Shown here: positions 1-12,850 of the stretch, one piece after another
Layout: each line of letters opens with the position of its first letter
Numbering within the stretch: the stretch's first letter is position 1
From: Triatoma infestans
Lineage: Eukaryota > Arthropoda > Insecta > Hemiptera > Reduviidae
Reading direction: 5' to 3'
Length of the DNA stretch: 64,000 nt
Assembly: GCA_011037195.1 (NCBI GenBank)
Contig: JAAEAF010003319.1
Location: 50,752 to 114,751, forward strand
Notes under the pieces: model-generated
Databases searched by the model: none
Seen by the model: only the letters and a program-made list of their open reading frames with translations
What the model was told of the DNA's origin: nothing
Position numbers and translations under genes: made by a program

Positions 1-24
1 AAGTTGTTTTTAGCAAATTGTCTG

Positions 25-610
25 TGTGGGTATGTGTATGTATGTATGTGAACAGCATAGCTCAAAAATGAAAAATCGTAGAAAGTTGAAACTTGATATT
101 CCGTTTAGGGGTCACCATGGGATCTGACTGTACGTTATCTGACAAAATTCCTCATCCGGAAGTACCACTTTACTACTTGGATTTTTTACTTTTTTGCGAT
201 TTTCTCAAAAATCGCTCCAACGATTTTCTTTAAAACTTAGTACATCAACCACACTACAAAGATCTACAACTTTTATCTAAAACATTTATCTGAGAAAATT
301 CTTTTAAGGGCACTTTTAGGGGTGGGGTGGGGTTAGATTTTCATCAAAGTGCTATCCTAGTTGATTATACAATTCTATCATCGAACCATAATTAGTTAAA
401 AATAAATAGATGGCTGAAATTCCGAGTTTCAAGAAAATTAGTAAACCGGAAGTGCGCTTTTACTAAACAGTTTTTTTTTTCAGTTTTCGACGAATCTCAT
501 TAAATTTGGTACACAAACTATAAAATTTGTCAAATATAATTTTGAGAATTGGAGTAAGAGAAAGTTGTGGGAGTGTTTCACAACCGATTTTTTTCTTAGA
601 TTAAAATGAC
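25..610 (+). repeat. Repeat family A, copy 1 (dispersed AT-rich repeat)
   Basis: Non-coding AT-rich sequence recurring in diverged form upstream of every copy of the tandem gene (about 12240-12850, 30850-31000, 46655-46860, 57230-57800) and in reverse orientation near 5720-5930 and 53185-53345. Shared landmarks are an AAAATCGTAGAAAG-like start followed by TTGAAACTTGATATT, a stretch near TTCTCGAAAATCG, then TTAAACTTGGTAC, and later CTTTTACTAAACAG. No reading frame or clear terminal repeats were seen, so class is unknown. This copy lies in the intron before the first visible exon of the IRAG-like gene. Confidence 0.5.
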
Positions 611-640
611 ATACTGTAAACCTTAAAGGAATTGTTTCAG

Positions 641-3600
641 TTATTTGGTGCTGTACAACAAGAAAACAGACTATCCAAAGCTGTTGATATAATTTTAAGA
701 CATGTGGAGAATTTGAAACAAGCTTATGAAAAAGAAAAAACAGAACATGAAGAGACTAGGTATGCTAAATGGATTAATAGTTTTAATTAAGATTACTTAT
801 TAAAAAGAACAAAATAAAACTTTTTGGCGTGTCTTATTTACAAAATATCATAGAGTATTCCTTTTTAATAGCCCTTATTTTACAAACAAATAGATCGTTA
901 CTTTTTGTTTTTTGTTTTCTTAGACCTATTATTTGATCGATCTTTCGGTAAATATTTTTTAACAACTTATGCAATTTTAAAATAATCGGATAAAGATGAG
1001 TTTTAAGATTCATTAAGTAGCTAACATTTGGTGATGTATGTTAAGCCACATAATACTATTGTTATAATGTTATTTTATTTATTTTTTCAGAAAATTATTG
1101 AAAGAAAATAAGATTCCAATCATTGCCTCTTTAAAGTCTGCTGTAAGTGGAAAATAATATTTTTTTGTCTGTTATATAGGTTTTAATATAATTAATATAA
1201 TGTATTTAATATAATAAATTATTAATCTATGTTTTATATAAGAATGGAAAAAGGAGAGCCAGCATTGCAACTTTACATCAGGGTCAAAGTAGCGAATCTT
1301 CCGCTTCATCGGTTAGTAATTATCATTTAAATTAAGTATTTTTGGATATAAATTAAGTAAATTTAAATTGTATGTACTTTTATTGAATTCAATGTACTTT
1401 GTATTGAAAACAAGCAGCTTCATGATAAAAGGAAGTCTGTTATATAAGGTAATTACATATATTGTAAATATTGTATATATCTGGTAGAGTAGAAGAATAA
1501 TCATATTTATGTCATTAACAAGAATTATATCTTGGAAAAGCACTATATATATATATATATATATTTTATTATAAGCAGTATATAAATCGCATGAAAGAGT
1601 TTTAACGAAAAGATTTTTGGTATTTTGTTATCACAGGAAAGAAGAGGAAGTTCGTCAAGGAGAGGATCAGGGCTAAAAAAATCTCCATTAACAAAGAATG
1701 ATTCACACAGTGATATGACAAAATCAAAGTAAGTTTATCTATATTTTATTTCAATAGTTACTTTTTAAAACAATAAATGATACTAATTTGTATTCATAGT
1801 TAACGAGCTTCTGAATTTGACATTATCTGTAAAATGAACAAAATAAATTTATTCCTATTTCTATTAATATTCTTATTGTCTAATTTTTAAAAAAATATAT
1901 GATATAAGATAAAGCCTTCGAAAAAAATAATAAATTCATCAATACGGTACAAAAATGTCAAAAAGGTTTTATAAAAACTGTAGTGTGCAACAGAAACTTT
2001 AAAATTTAAAGTTAACGACAAAATTGATGAATTCAGAATAATGGAGGAAAATCCGAAACTCAAAAATGAACGAATAAAAGCAAACAATGATAGGTACAAT
2101 GTCAGATAATTAGAAAAACAATTTATTTTGGAAAAACATGATATTATATTTGTTCTCTGAAGTTCTAGTCGGCATTCAGAAGAAACGAGTACATTGTTTT
2201 TATGCATTAAAATTAATTTATTATTTCTTATTACGATCTTTAATAAAACGGAACAAATTAAATAATTATATGAGGGCTATGTTTTTTCTTGAAAAGAGAG
2301 CTTTTTAATTCAAAACCTGATCGTAAATAGAATACAGTAAAGTTCTTTTAATTTGTAATTCACAAAAAGAAATCAGATTGTATAAGATAATCAAAAGAAT
2401 TTACTCCTTGATTAAATTTTTAACCACTTTTAGCGAGAAATAAGATTAGATAATTTGCTTTATTTTTATTACATAAAAAATATAAGAGAGAACAAAAGTA
2501 ATGAACCATTTTAAAGTACCTAATTAAAAAAACATATAAAGACATTTTGTACTGCTTAAAAAAAGAGTCTGTACTGACCAGCGCTAAAAAGTGAGTGTCA
2601 AACTCAAAAAAGAATAACTTACTTCATTAAAGAATAACATAATTTTTTAAAAATTTAGCTATACAGAATCAATAATAGAAATATGTGAGAGGTAACTAAG
2701 TTTGTAAGAAAGATGTATTTACATTTATATCAAATTATATTGGCATAATCAGGCAAGTTTAATAACCGAACTTATATATTTCTTTCATTACATTCACAAA
2801 AAGAATAAGAATGTTCGCTCAGGAATTGTAAATTGATTTAATATTATTAAGAGAATTTTAGTCATGAACAGAAAACTCGGTTAGCCAGATTGTATGCCAT
2901 TTTTATAGCCTTTAAAAATTTTAATTTGATTTAAGCTGGGGTCCTTTTTACAATGGAGACATATTCGTCTTATTTGCTCTCATTATGCTTACAAGAATGA
3001 TAGCTTCTATTGTGGTGAACTTATTTATTGAACATTGATGAAGTATTCAGAGTTCAGAAGACCCTCCTTAACCTGAATCATCCACTAATACCAAACTGCT
3101 GTCAGTACACGTTAAAACCATAGGCATGCAAGCATCTAAGTATGACTTGATTTTTTGTTGGAAATGATACCAGTGATATGGTCCAACAGCAGTGGGCAAG
3201 GGTGAATATCCTTGCAGTGCAATATTAATTATCTCTATATTGAGTTTAAAGAGGTGAAAATATTTCAAACTTAACGATTTTATGATAAAGTTTTGTCCTC
3301 ATTCTTTAAGAAATTTACTTATATTTTATTAGTAAGATTTAGAATTTCTAAATTATATCATACTCTTCAAATAATCCGCCTATAATGATTATTTACATTC
3401 AATATGATAACTTTCCTCCATCTTAACTTTAAATTTGTGTTCGTAAAATAGAATACTTATAATCACTTATTTGAGGTATAAGCAAATTTTTAATTATATC
3501 TTAAATATTGAGACGAAATTAGGAGCAAAAAAAAAAAACTTGTTGAAACTAATATATTTTCCAGTTAGGGAATGTCACATTCAGTTTACGTCACAATGAA

Positions 3601-6600
3601 TATATGTGTTTATTTCAATTTATTGTTAAAAATAAAAATGAATGCTTGTAAATAAATAAATAAACTAATTAATAAATATATTTTAAATTTAGCTGTTCTG
3701 ACGGTGATTCCCTTAATAAAATATCCGAACAAATGGTAGATGGATTATTACATTTAGAAAACCTCAGTAATGAAAATATGGATAGTTGTACTTCTCACCC
3801 AAACAGGTATTTATACAAAAAAAATTGAAGCTAATAAATTTATTATAAAATATATACAAATCTGGTGTGAACTACTTTCTCTCACTGCAAAATTATGTAA
3901 TTATAATAAACAGATTTTCGTCAAACTTAGAATTTCTATTCAATGATTAGTGTGACTTCTATATTATATAAGTAGAGAACTCTAAACTATAATAAATTGT
4001 CAATTTTGAATGAAGTATGACATCCCAGTTTTCCCAGAAACACACTAAAATAGGTTGATTACATATAGTTTATATACTAAGCTTACAGAAACTCGTTTGT
4101 TTTGTTTTTCATTTTCGTGGGGAAGGACTAAGCCCTATGCTATTCAAAGCCCCTCTGGGCCCAAATAGTTATCTCAAAGATCGGAGCCTTTCAGTGCACT
4201 GCCGGCTTCTAGTCAGGGTTCCCTCGTTACAGCTGTCCATCACCGGACAGTGAGCTACAGGAGAGCTCCTAAGAAGAAAAAAATCTAAGGGCAGCACTGC
4301 TGGACTCGAACCCGGGACCTCCGTGTTGCTAGTCCACCGCGCTAACACTTTTAACTAATCCCTTCTCTTAAAGAAACGTTACAAGATGCAAGTTTGATTC
4401 CCATGGCAGTTAATGCATTCTGTTTTCTCCATATTACACTGATCTGCGTGGTGCAGCCCCGTACATTTACTGCACCTTGTCTGCCCTCTACATTGAATGC
4501 TTGAATGTCCTATGAGGAACATAAGGCTCCACTCTGAAACCCCCCCCCCCCCCCCCAAACAAAGTGACATACTTCGGAAGTTTCTGTCTATCGAAGGTCA
4601 AGAAACAAGTTTCAAGAGGCCTATTTTCGGATCTTTTATATACTCTTTCTACCTTTATTACCGAAATTTCACTTCAAAGGTGATGCAGAATTTCCTTCTC
4701 TGGAAAGGATACTTCCATTCTTCTAATGACGCCCTTCGAATAGATTCGATATTCTGGAACATAAGCCCTCAAGTTTCGCTTTTCCAAATCCCTGTGGTTA
4801 ATAATTAAATAGTTAGCCGCTTCAGGTGTTTCTGTTATGATTTTTCATTCGGTTTTTCCCCACAGCTTTGATATCCACTATATCAGTTGAATAGCTGTTG
4901 TCCTCTTTCTATATCCATTTACCGAATGTGAATCGACGCTTATTGCCTACATTCCCTTCCCAACCTTCTACATGTAGAATGTAGGAGGGACCTTTGTCCG
5001 AAGGCTTCTACAAACTGTCAAGTTTACACCATCTCCACCAGATACTTCATTATTATTTTAATTATTATTACTGTTATTATCATTAATAGTATCCTGGAAT
5101 ATTCGCTTTACTATCCTTGCTTTTCAGCACTTTCGCCGCGCGCATATTCAGACTCATATTCTCCCGAATCAGCGAACGCTTGTGGCCTTCCCAGATTTAT
5201 TATTATTATTATTTTTAATAATAATAATATTGACCTCTTTATTACTAGTATTACTATCATTAATATTACCTTCCGAATACTTATCTTTTCTGTCAGCCGG
5301 TAGTCCTCTATCATGAGATAGGCCCCCATTGTGCTTTTCCATCACTAATCTTGCTGTGTTGTATTGTTCTGTTTTTTTTTTTCTATTTGTTTATTTTCCC
5401 CAATAATCTAAAATTTTCTTCTCTATCCCTACTTTAACCCCCTAACAGCACTACCTTACTAAAATTATTAATTGCAACTTCTCTAAACCCTACAAAATTG
5501 CAATTTTTTGGGAGCCCTCTAAATTAAACTATTTTAAGCTGTCACCCTAGATGAATGTTTCAAAATCATAGATATCTGAAGAAAAAAAACATTCATTAAA
5601 GTCGCATTTCCCGATGATTTTCTTCAATCTCAGTATTTTTTGGATCAAATTTAATTCTTATTACATACTAAATCTTATTATACTTTAATTATTATTAAAT
5701 TTATAAAAGTTGTTCAATATAGCAAGTTTTTTAGAAAAAAATGTTTGAGCCATTTTCGAGAAAGCCGAAGTATATTAATACTTCTAGTTAACCGATTTTG
5801 ATCAAAACTCTTTTGTCGCAAACCCTGGTAAACACCTAGACAAAATATCAAGTTTCAGCTTTCTACGATTTTATGTTTTTGTGATTTGCTGACATCACAA
5901 TCACACACAACATACAATATCTAAAATTCCGCATTCAGGACATCTCAAAATAAGAGGCATGTCCAGTAAGTAAGTGTAGAGGCTCTCACGGCCGGATGGA
6001 TTTTGTTTTCGACATGTTGGCTAACTGGCGTGAAGCCTGATTCCTCCCCTCCGCAACGAGACCGGTTCGAGGTTAGTACGTTGAGAACTGTCGACGCGGA
6101 CAATACGTTTCGTGAAAAATGTCAATCCAATCTCCCGCCAAGTGTGAAAAGTGGAGGCCGGGCACGAGTTCTTGAGACGCTACAAACTCCATGGAGATGA
6201 ATTTCTCCGCTCCATCATTAGTGGAGATGAAACTTGGGTTGCACACTACACACCAGAAACCAAAAGGCAGACTCAACAGTGGCGTCACACCTTTTCACCC
6301 TCCGCCAAAAAGTTCAAAACCACAATTTCAGCCAAGAAAATCATGCCATCCGTGGTCAAGGCATAATTTTAATTGAATATATGCCTCAAGGGGAGACCAT
6401 CAACTCTGCAAGATACTGTGAGACCCTAAAAGAATTGCGGAGGGCGATTCAGAACAAAAGTAGAGGCATGCTGACAAAGGGAGTCTGCCTGCTGCACGAC
6501 AATGCCAGACCCCACACGGCCAACGCCACGAAGGAACTGCTTGCCTCGTTCAATCCACGCATTCCCCAGACCTAGCACCTTCATATTACTATCTCTTTAC

Positions 6601-7421
6601 CTCCCTGAAGCTGCACATAGGTGGAAAAAGGTTTTCAACCGACGAGGAAGTGAAGGGGAGGTGGAGAAATGGACGAAGGGGTTGGCGGGAAACTACTTCG
6701 AGGAAGGCATCAAAACATTAATACCTCGGTTCACCACCTGCATTGAGAGGAATGGTGGCAATGTCGAAAAATAGCTTACATATGTACTAATGTAACCAGG
6801 TAATTTTTTTGTTCAAATAAAAATTTTTGTAATCTACAAAAATTCAGTACACTTACTTACTGGACATGCCTTGTATGTGATAAGCTCAATTTCCAAAAAT
6901 TTGACATGATCACAATACTTCCCCCTTACCAGCAATAAGAGAAAGTAAAAAAAAGAATGCAAGATTTACTAAAACAAAAATAACACAAACCATAAACATT
7001 TGATCAATTTTATTTGTGAATTTTTTTACTTCTTTATTTTTTAAGCTCTGATATAGACACTGAATCTGAGGATGAACTTTCATTGGAAAAAAGTAGAATT
7101 ATTAGAGAAGAAGCAGAAATTAAAAGGAAATTACCACAAAGATATAAATTTAGAAAAAGGTTATTTTTTATTATAATTTAATCACATCTTTTTTTTTTTT
7201 GTACATGAGAAAAAAAAATTAACATATAACATAAATTTATTCACAGATCTTCATTCTGCGCTCCACCTTGGCTTTTAAAAATGATTGGTTATTTAAATTG
7301 GTTACAACCATACGAAGACTATGCTTTACAAGCAAGATATTTTATAGCTGGCTTGTTTGTGTTTGCAGCCATATGTATAGTGTCATCTAGTTTCTTCATC
7401 CGTTATGAAGATGATATTTAA
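641..7421 (+). CDS. IRAG/LRMP-like (MRVI1 family) tail-anchored membrane protein, C-terminal exons
   Basis: Seven exons can be joined in frame: 641-759, 1091-1142, 1243-1311, 1637-1728, 3693-3806, 7046-7159 and 7247-7421 (stop). Together they give 735 nt, or 244 residues; the 5' part is outside the window. The first exon encodes a predicted coiled coil with the motif RLSKAVDIILRHVENLKQAY, closely resembling the coiled coil of vertebrate MRVI1/IRAG1 and LRMP/IRAG2. Residues 61-64 are RRAS, a basic PKA/PKG-type site; vertebrate IRAG1 is a cGMP-kinase substrate. Ser-rich and acidic linkers follow. Residues about 219-238 form one hydrophobic segment, leaving a short RYEDDI tail, as in ER or nuclear-envelope tail-anchored proteins. 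A likely role is scaffolding at the ER near IP3 receptors, by family inference. All junctions are GT-AG. Alternative: another coiled-coil tail-anchored protein. Confidence 0.7.
3910..4362 (-). mobile_element. tRNA-derived SINE, copy 1
   Basis: On the minus strand there is a tRNA-like head with an A-box-like TAGCGCGGTGGACT (4331-4344) and a B box GGGTTCGAGTCCA (4301-4313). A unique body follows and extends to about 3910. The same unit recurs at 8508-8930 in the same orientation. The pol III boxes and lack of coding potential fit a SINE. It is not a functional tRNA gene because no cloverleaf closes cleanly. It sits in an intron of the IRAG-like gene. Confidence 0.75.
4375..4862 (-). mobile_element. 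LINE ORF1 (gag-like, zinc-knuckle) remnant
   Basis: Minus-strand translation in two frames gives a non-LTR retrotransposon ORF1 segment. Around 4862-4590 it reads like the RRM-like gag region (for example RDLEKRNLRAYVPEYRIYSK). It is followed by CCHC-type zinc knuckles with cysteine and histidine spacing at 4380-4540, including GHSSIQCRGQTRCSKC. A run of C/G near 4540-4556 and frame breaks disrupt it. No RT is adjacent, so this is an isolated dead fragment inside the intron. Confidence 0.7.
4863..5719. other. Intronic AT-rich stretch, no gene seen
   Basis: Contains ATT-rich microsatellite-like patches (about 5050-5270) and low-complexity poly-T. At about 5586 the string ATTCATTAAAGTCG occurs, which in the second SINE copy lies directly next to the SINE (about 8929). 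This suggests the LINE ORF1 remnant and neighbouring DNA were inserted into a once continuous repeat. No coding exon was recognised. Confidence 0.4.
5720..5935 (-). repeat. Repeat family A, partial reverse copy
   Basis: The reverse complement matches the start of repeat A at 25-240, including AAAATCGTAGAAAGCTGAAA and the CTCGAAAATGG-like part. It is truncated and directly precedes the mariner element. Confidence 0.45.
5953..6873 (+). mobile_element. Defective mariner transposon
   Basis: Terminal inverted repeats of about 24 bp match at 5955-5978 and 6848-6871, and TA dinucleotides flank the element (5951-5952, 6874-6875). Inside, plus-strand frames spell mariner transposase pieces: SIISGDETWVAHYTPETK (first catalytic Asp region), GETINSARYCETLKELRRAI, then LLHDNARPHTA (second Asp region), and the carboxy end near 6740-6770. 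At about 920 bp it is shorter than an intact mariner (about 1.3 kb). The amino-terminal DNA-binding region is missing, and several frameshifts separate the pieces. It is inactive and lies in the large intron of the IRAG-like gene. Confidence 0.9.
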
Positions 7422-7542
7422 AAAAATTCTTTATTTTTTAGATTCAGTGATTCCAGTGTTTGTGTGATTATATTAACTGTGATTCTACATGTGATCTGTG
7501 AACAGAGAACAAAAAAATTGTTATAAGCAATAATTTGTAAGT

Positions 7543-7548
7543 AATAAA
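7543..7548 (+). promoter_or_regulatory. Poly(A) signal of the IRAG-like gene
   Basis: AATAAA lies 122 bp after the stop codon at 7419-7421 and is the nearest canonical signal. Confidence 0.5.
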
Positions 7549-8004
7549 AACGGACAAATTATAAAGAAAATTAATAATTAATAGAGCATTAATAGATCCC
7601 AAGAAAATTGTTTTAGAGAGAGACTGTTATAGTATTTTGTTTCATCAGGTTTATCTAACGATCAAGTTTCAATTTTATAGTAACATATAAAAATTGATTT
7701 CCTTAAAAATTTAATGAAATATTAAAGCTTGAACAAATTATTAAAGCAGCTCTCATACCGAAGCAGCAGGTAATACAAAGTTAGAAACTAGCAGTTATGG
7801 ACCTCCAACATATTCAATATCAGCATTACCGGAATTCGCAAATCTTCTTTGCCTTCTGAAAAAAATTGAATAAAATAACCACATACCACACATGTGGTTC
7901 CAACCACCTACGTTTTACAATTTACTTTTGGTTTCATTACATGAACTCTTTTGGAGTTTATTTGGAGGTAGTTCTTATTCTTAACGTCCGTAAATGTCCG
8001 TAGT

Positions 8005-8405
8005 GTAGCCAGGGCCGGATTTACCAACAGACAAATAAGTTAAGGTCCGTAATTCGGAGATGCCCATATTCAATCTGGCCCGCGCTTGTGAAAATTTCTA
8101 TATATATATTTTTTTTTAATTTATATTATATTCATTATCAAAATGTCACAATTTTGGTGTCTCACTAGTTTTGAAATTCGCACGCGATATCACAGAGTAG
8201 AATTTAGTTGCATGAATTATTAACTTATATTTTCAAAACAGTATGTAGGAAAATACTGAATCTGTGAAAAATCTCAATTAAAAAAAACAAAACTTTTTTG
8301 ATAAAAAGTGTTGGCCTAAATAAAGACAAAAAGATATATATGCATATATAAATGGGGCCCGATTTATGTTCTGTCTAGGGCCCGCTGGAGGCTTAATCCG
8401 ATCTT
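8005..8405. mobile_element. Possible non-autonomous DNA element
   Basis: GGGCCGGATTTACC near 8010 and GGCTTAATCCGATC near 8390 are imperfect inverted ends. They bracket about 400 bp of AT-rich non-coding DNA with GGGCCC near the right end. Similar ends occur in hAT-like MITEs. No clear target-site duplication was found. Confidence 0.3.
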
Positions 8406-8507
8406 GAGTAGAGCAAGAATAAGAAACATTCAATCAAAATATTAGACTGATTTTTTTTGAAATTAAATTCAATTCAATTTGGTCGGTTCAAGTTCTTTGA
8501 AGAAGAA

Positions 8508-8935
8508 GTAAGATTTTCTTCAAACTTGAAATGATTAGTGTAACTTCTATATTCTAAACTATAATAAACTGTTACTTTTGAATGAAGTATGACATCCCAG
8601 TTCCCCAGAAACAGTCTAAAATAGTTCGATGTACATATAGTTTGTATACTAAGTTTACAGAAACTCGTTTGTTTTGTTTTTTAATTTCTGTGAGGAAGGA
8701 CTAGGTCCTGTGCTATCCAAAGCCCCTCTGGGACCAAATAGTTACCCCAAAGACCGGAGCCTTTTAGTGCACTGCTGGCCTGTGATCAGTGTTCCCTCAT
8801 TACAGCTGTCCATCACCGGACAGTAAGTTGTAGGAGACTCCTGGGAAGAAAAAAATCTAAGGGCAGCACTGCTGGACTCGAACCATGGACCTCTGCGTTA
8901 ACTAAGCTAATCCCTTCCCTAAAACATTCATTAAA
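8508..8935 (-). mobile_element. tRNA-derived SINE, copy 2
   Basis: Homologous along its length to the SINE at 3910-4362, with the same orientation, the B-box-like CGAGTCCAGCAGTGCTGCCC and the same body. Many substitutions and small gaps show both copies are old. Its A box is degraded. Confidence 0.7.
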
Positions 8936-11900
8936 GTCGTATTTCCAGTCAACCGTAAAGATTATTGTCCAGTATTTCAGATATCTGTCATAGGTGATTT
9001 CTGGAACTTGGATTTCTACAAAAGTTACAGCTTGTTATTTATATACTTTCTCTTGGTAGTACTGAATTCATGTAGATTTTTTTATTTTGGTTTTTTGATT
9101 GGACTCAGAAGGAACTTTTGTTTGCCAGGGTTTTGTCCCTTCCTATAAGGCAAACAACAATTCATAGTATTAATAATTAGGAAAAATATCCGTGCCTTTG
9201 CATTTCCTGAAAAAGCCATGGTACGATATTAAAGAAATGTAATTTTTTTTTTTTTTTTTTTACTTTACCCTATAATTTTTCCCTAAACATAAAGGGGTTC
9301 ATTCAATTATCTAAGTGAAATTTATAGTATCCGGGATTTTATCCAGTATTGCGGACCCATGCACTTGCAAACCGTCCCATTTGTTGCTTGAATAGGCGAA
9401 ACATAAATTTCCTCTTGCTAGTTGACCCAATAATAGAGAAAGGAACAAAAGAACAAAATTACCTATTGCTTTTTTGCTTGTTTCTAGTAGAAAGTTGCCT
9501 GCTGCTTCAATGTGAGAGTCAACAAAAGTTTAATAAATAATAATAATTATAATTATTATTTTTATTATTATTATTACTACATATTCTTCAAAACATTTTT
9601 GCATATATTATAGCTATATTAGATTTGATGAATATTGCACCATTTTGTTCTTTTAATGAATTATTATTTAGTCTTTATAGGCACTGTGATTGAAATAATC
9701 TATCAAACATATATATAAACTCTTTTAAAATCAATGTACATATTCAATTTAATGCATTAAAAAAAAATAAATATAATTAGAAACAATTTAAAATTTAAAT
9801 TGGAAACAATTATATATATATATAATATATGTGTATCTTTATAATTTAAATTTATATCTAAATAGTCTTCCTTTTACCAAAATTGTACTTATTAGAAAAA
9901 CGTATAAATTTTGAAAAATTTGTAATTACCATGTAATAAGCTGTATGCTAAAGACGAGCTCACTTCAATGCACAAATGTTTTATAAAAATTTTCAATCTT
10001 GGCGGACCAAAAAGTATTTACATATTTCAATTATTTAATTTAAAAAAAAAAAATCTATAAATATGTTAAAAGAGACAAATAAAGTGTAATTTTCTAAGTG
10101 TCAATGAAGTGCAATAAAATAAAAATCCTATAATTACAATTATATTTATAAACAGCAAAGAATGTTTTTAAAAAAGAATATTTAAAAAAATATATATATT
10201 AATAAAATATTTCTAAAATAAGTACAATAAAAAATATAATTCTAATAAAAAGTTATTTATCGTAAAGATGATGAAGTCAGATTCCTGGAGGGGGTGGATT
10301 GATTTGAAACAAATTGTATTTTTAACAGAGCAATCATTATATTTTATGTAATTTTAATTTATTTCTATTCTTTATGTTGTAATTAAAAAATATTAAACAT
10401 GTCACAGATTCTTTCTAAACTATATATCCTCAATCTTACAGAATTTGCAAATATTTTCTTAAGTCCTGCACAGAAAATTTAATCAGAATGAAAAGTAATA
10501 TATTTACTGGAGCAGTGGGAATGATTCTTACCCGTGCTCGTAATAAAAATCAATTATATGCAGAACATATATAATATATATTTCAACGAGAAGGGACATT
10601 TATAACATTATTAACCTTACTTGGAAGGCGACTATATTAACGTATGGGCGAATTCTATGTTTCTTGAAAGACATCTTAGGATGAAATTTGGAAGAAAAGT
10701 CGAAAAACCTTCTAAGTGATTTTGATTTTTCTGACCACTTTAGGTGAGTTTGATATATTGGCTTAACGTTTTATTAGCAGTAAATTTAAAACTGTTTTTG
10801 TAATTTCAGAATTACTAATATCTTTCCCTGGACAATCAATCAAGATTGATTGAGATGATTGAATATGTCCAAAAAAAATACTAATCGATAAAACTTAAGT
10901 CACATCATCAGAATTCGAATAATGAAAGTAGAATAATCAAAAGCGGCAAGAAGTTTTTTTTTTTTTATGCCAGCAGGTTGGAAATTCCAATATTTCATTT
11001 CAATATTATATTACACGTTTCTTTCAGCCCAATAAAAATTGCCACTTTTGCAAAGACGTCTAAAGCTGCAGGATGTCTGCTCTTATGTTATCCAATGCAG
11101 AACATGAGTCCAAATTTTCGTGTTCTTTCCATTTATAGAGTGCAACCAAGGAGGTTGACCCATTCCAAAGTTAAAAAAAAAAAAATTACACTTTGTTGAA
11201 ACCAATTTTAGTAATGAAACTGTAAAATATCCGGTTAATCAATTTTCTTTAAACGAGGAAGGGCATCAATTCAAAGCATTTTACAGTAATATGTAATGTT
11301 TTATTTGAATTACTATCACAGGAATGGTGGGACCATTATCTTAAACGGAATAGTACTCATTATGTATCTATCCATGATGTGTATCTTCTGTGTATGTTGG
11401 TAGTGATGCCGTAACTTAACATTTTGCCAAATAGAAATAGTAAAAAAGATTTTATTTGAATATCTCACACCTTGTCGGTTATTGGCCATAATTGTTTTAG
11501 TGTTCAGGATTTTAATTCGTTTTTTAAACACGTCAGAGGAAGTAAGTGTATACAAGACTTGTAGACAGACATGTTTGACGCTTCTTATGCCAATGTATCG
11601 GCTTCTTCGTTTCCAAGAAAATCTGCAGGAACTTTTTTTATTTACAAGCTAATTTTTGTTTCAACAACAATTAAGAGTTGCCATATTTGAGTACTAATGT
11701 CAATGTTTTCTTAGTGACTTTTTAAAGGTTAGTGCACTCCTCCTATATAGCCAAATTAAGAGCTTTTGATTTTTTCAAATATTATAACAAGTAACAACTA
11801 AGTTGTCAATGACATCTGTCTCATTCAGACATAATTCTCATTTCCTACTAATCGTAGGAAATTAGCTTCAACTTCTTTTTCAAATTTGTTTTCGTTTCTG

Positions 11901-12235
11901 TTATAAAAAAATGAACATATTTGGGGACACAACTATGTGTTATTGGTATATCATAATTCTCTATATTGAAAGAAATTATATCAAGATGAGATATTTCAAT
12001 ATTCCAGTTTTTAATTAATTTTAATAATGAGCCAGATGCTATGTTTAAATCAATATTAGTTTCACCATTTATAGCTTGAAATATAGCTAGTTTCACCTTT
12101 TCATTGAGACTGGTTGAGTTTCTGGCATTTTCTCTCCTCTTTTACTAATCCACTCTTGGAGAGACTACTCTCTACCCTTTTATTTAATTTTTGAACTAAA
12201 TAGAACGACAGTGTAATCCATTTGTGTGAGGCGGG
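8936..12235. other. AT-rich intergenic DNA, no gene recognised
   Basis: Low-complexity A/T runs and simple repeats: AAT/ATT near 9537-9575 and TA near 9812-9830. Short open frames (for example 9349-9540, 10978-11199, 11848-12096) have no recognisable motif or splice context and are probably chance. No RNA gene was identified. Confidence 0.5.
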
Positions 12236-12239
12236 GGTT

Positions 12240-12850
12240 AGCACATGTAACTCAAAAAAGGAAAATTGCAGAAGTTCAAACTTGAATTTAGTGTATGTTC
12301 TATAAATACTAGGGAAACCCAATAATAAGGTTTTGGTTGAGGAAGAAGTACACTTTACTTGAATGGATTCATTGGTGTTATTTGCATTTTCTCGAAAATC
12401 GTTCCAAAATTTCTATTAAACTTGGTACCTATGTCAAGTACATAAATATATACAAACAACTACAACTTTTATTTAAAATATTGTTTTCTGAAAAAATTCA
12501 TTTTAAGGTGTTTTAGGGAGGAATGAAATTAGACTAATAATACTAATACGATTAAATCTGTTGCCAGAATTTCATGTAGAAATGAAACTTTACTGAACAT
12601 TTTTCTGGTTTCTAGATTTTTTCGATAAAGACAATAACAACTTTCTTTGAATGTAATATACATATATATAATATAAACAAACCTATCACATTATTTGAAG
12701 CACTTTTCCGAGTAACAGATTTTTGAGCGATTCTGGGGGTGTTGGAAGTTTCTCCCTCAAATGTTATTGTTTTGTTAGGTTCTCTGAGATATACATGTAA
12801 CATTGAAGTTAGACAAAATTCCATGTTGGAAGGTAATTGTTCAATCATAA
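12240..12850 (+). repeat. Repeat family A, copy upstream of gene A
   Basis: Matches the copy at 57230-57800 upstream of gene D over most of its length, sharing GGTTTGG(T)TGAGGAAGAAGT-type text, TTAAACTTGGTACCTATGTC-like text and ACTTTTATTTAAAATATT. It shows more distant similarity to 25-610. It appears to be part of the duplicated unit of the array. Confidence 0.6.

Noticed and set aside
4289..4348. Possible tRNA gene on the minus strand
   Set aside because: A and B boxes are present but no proper cloverleaf closes, and a second copy with the same non-tRNA body exists, so it is a SINE head.
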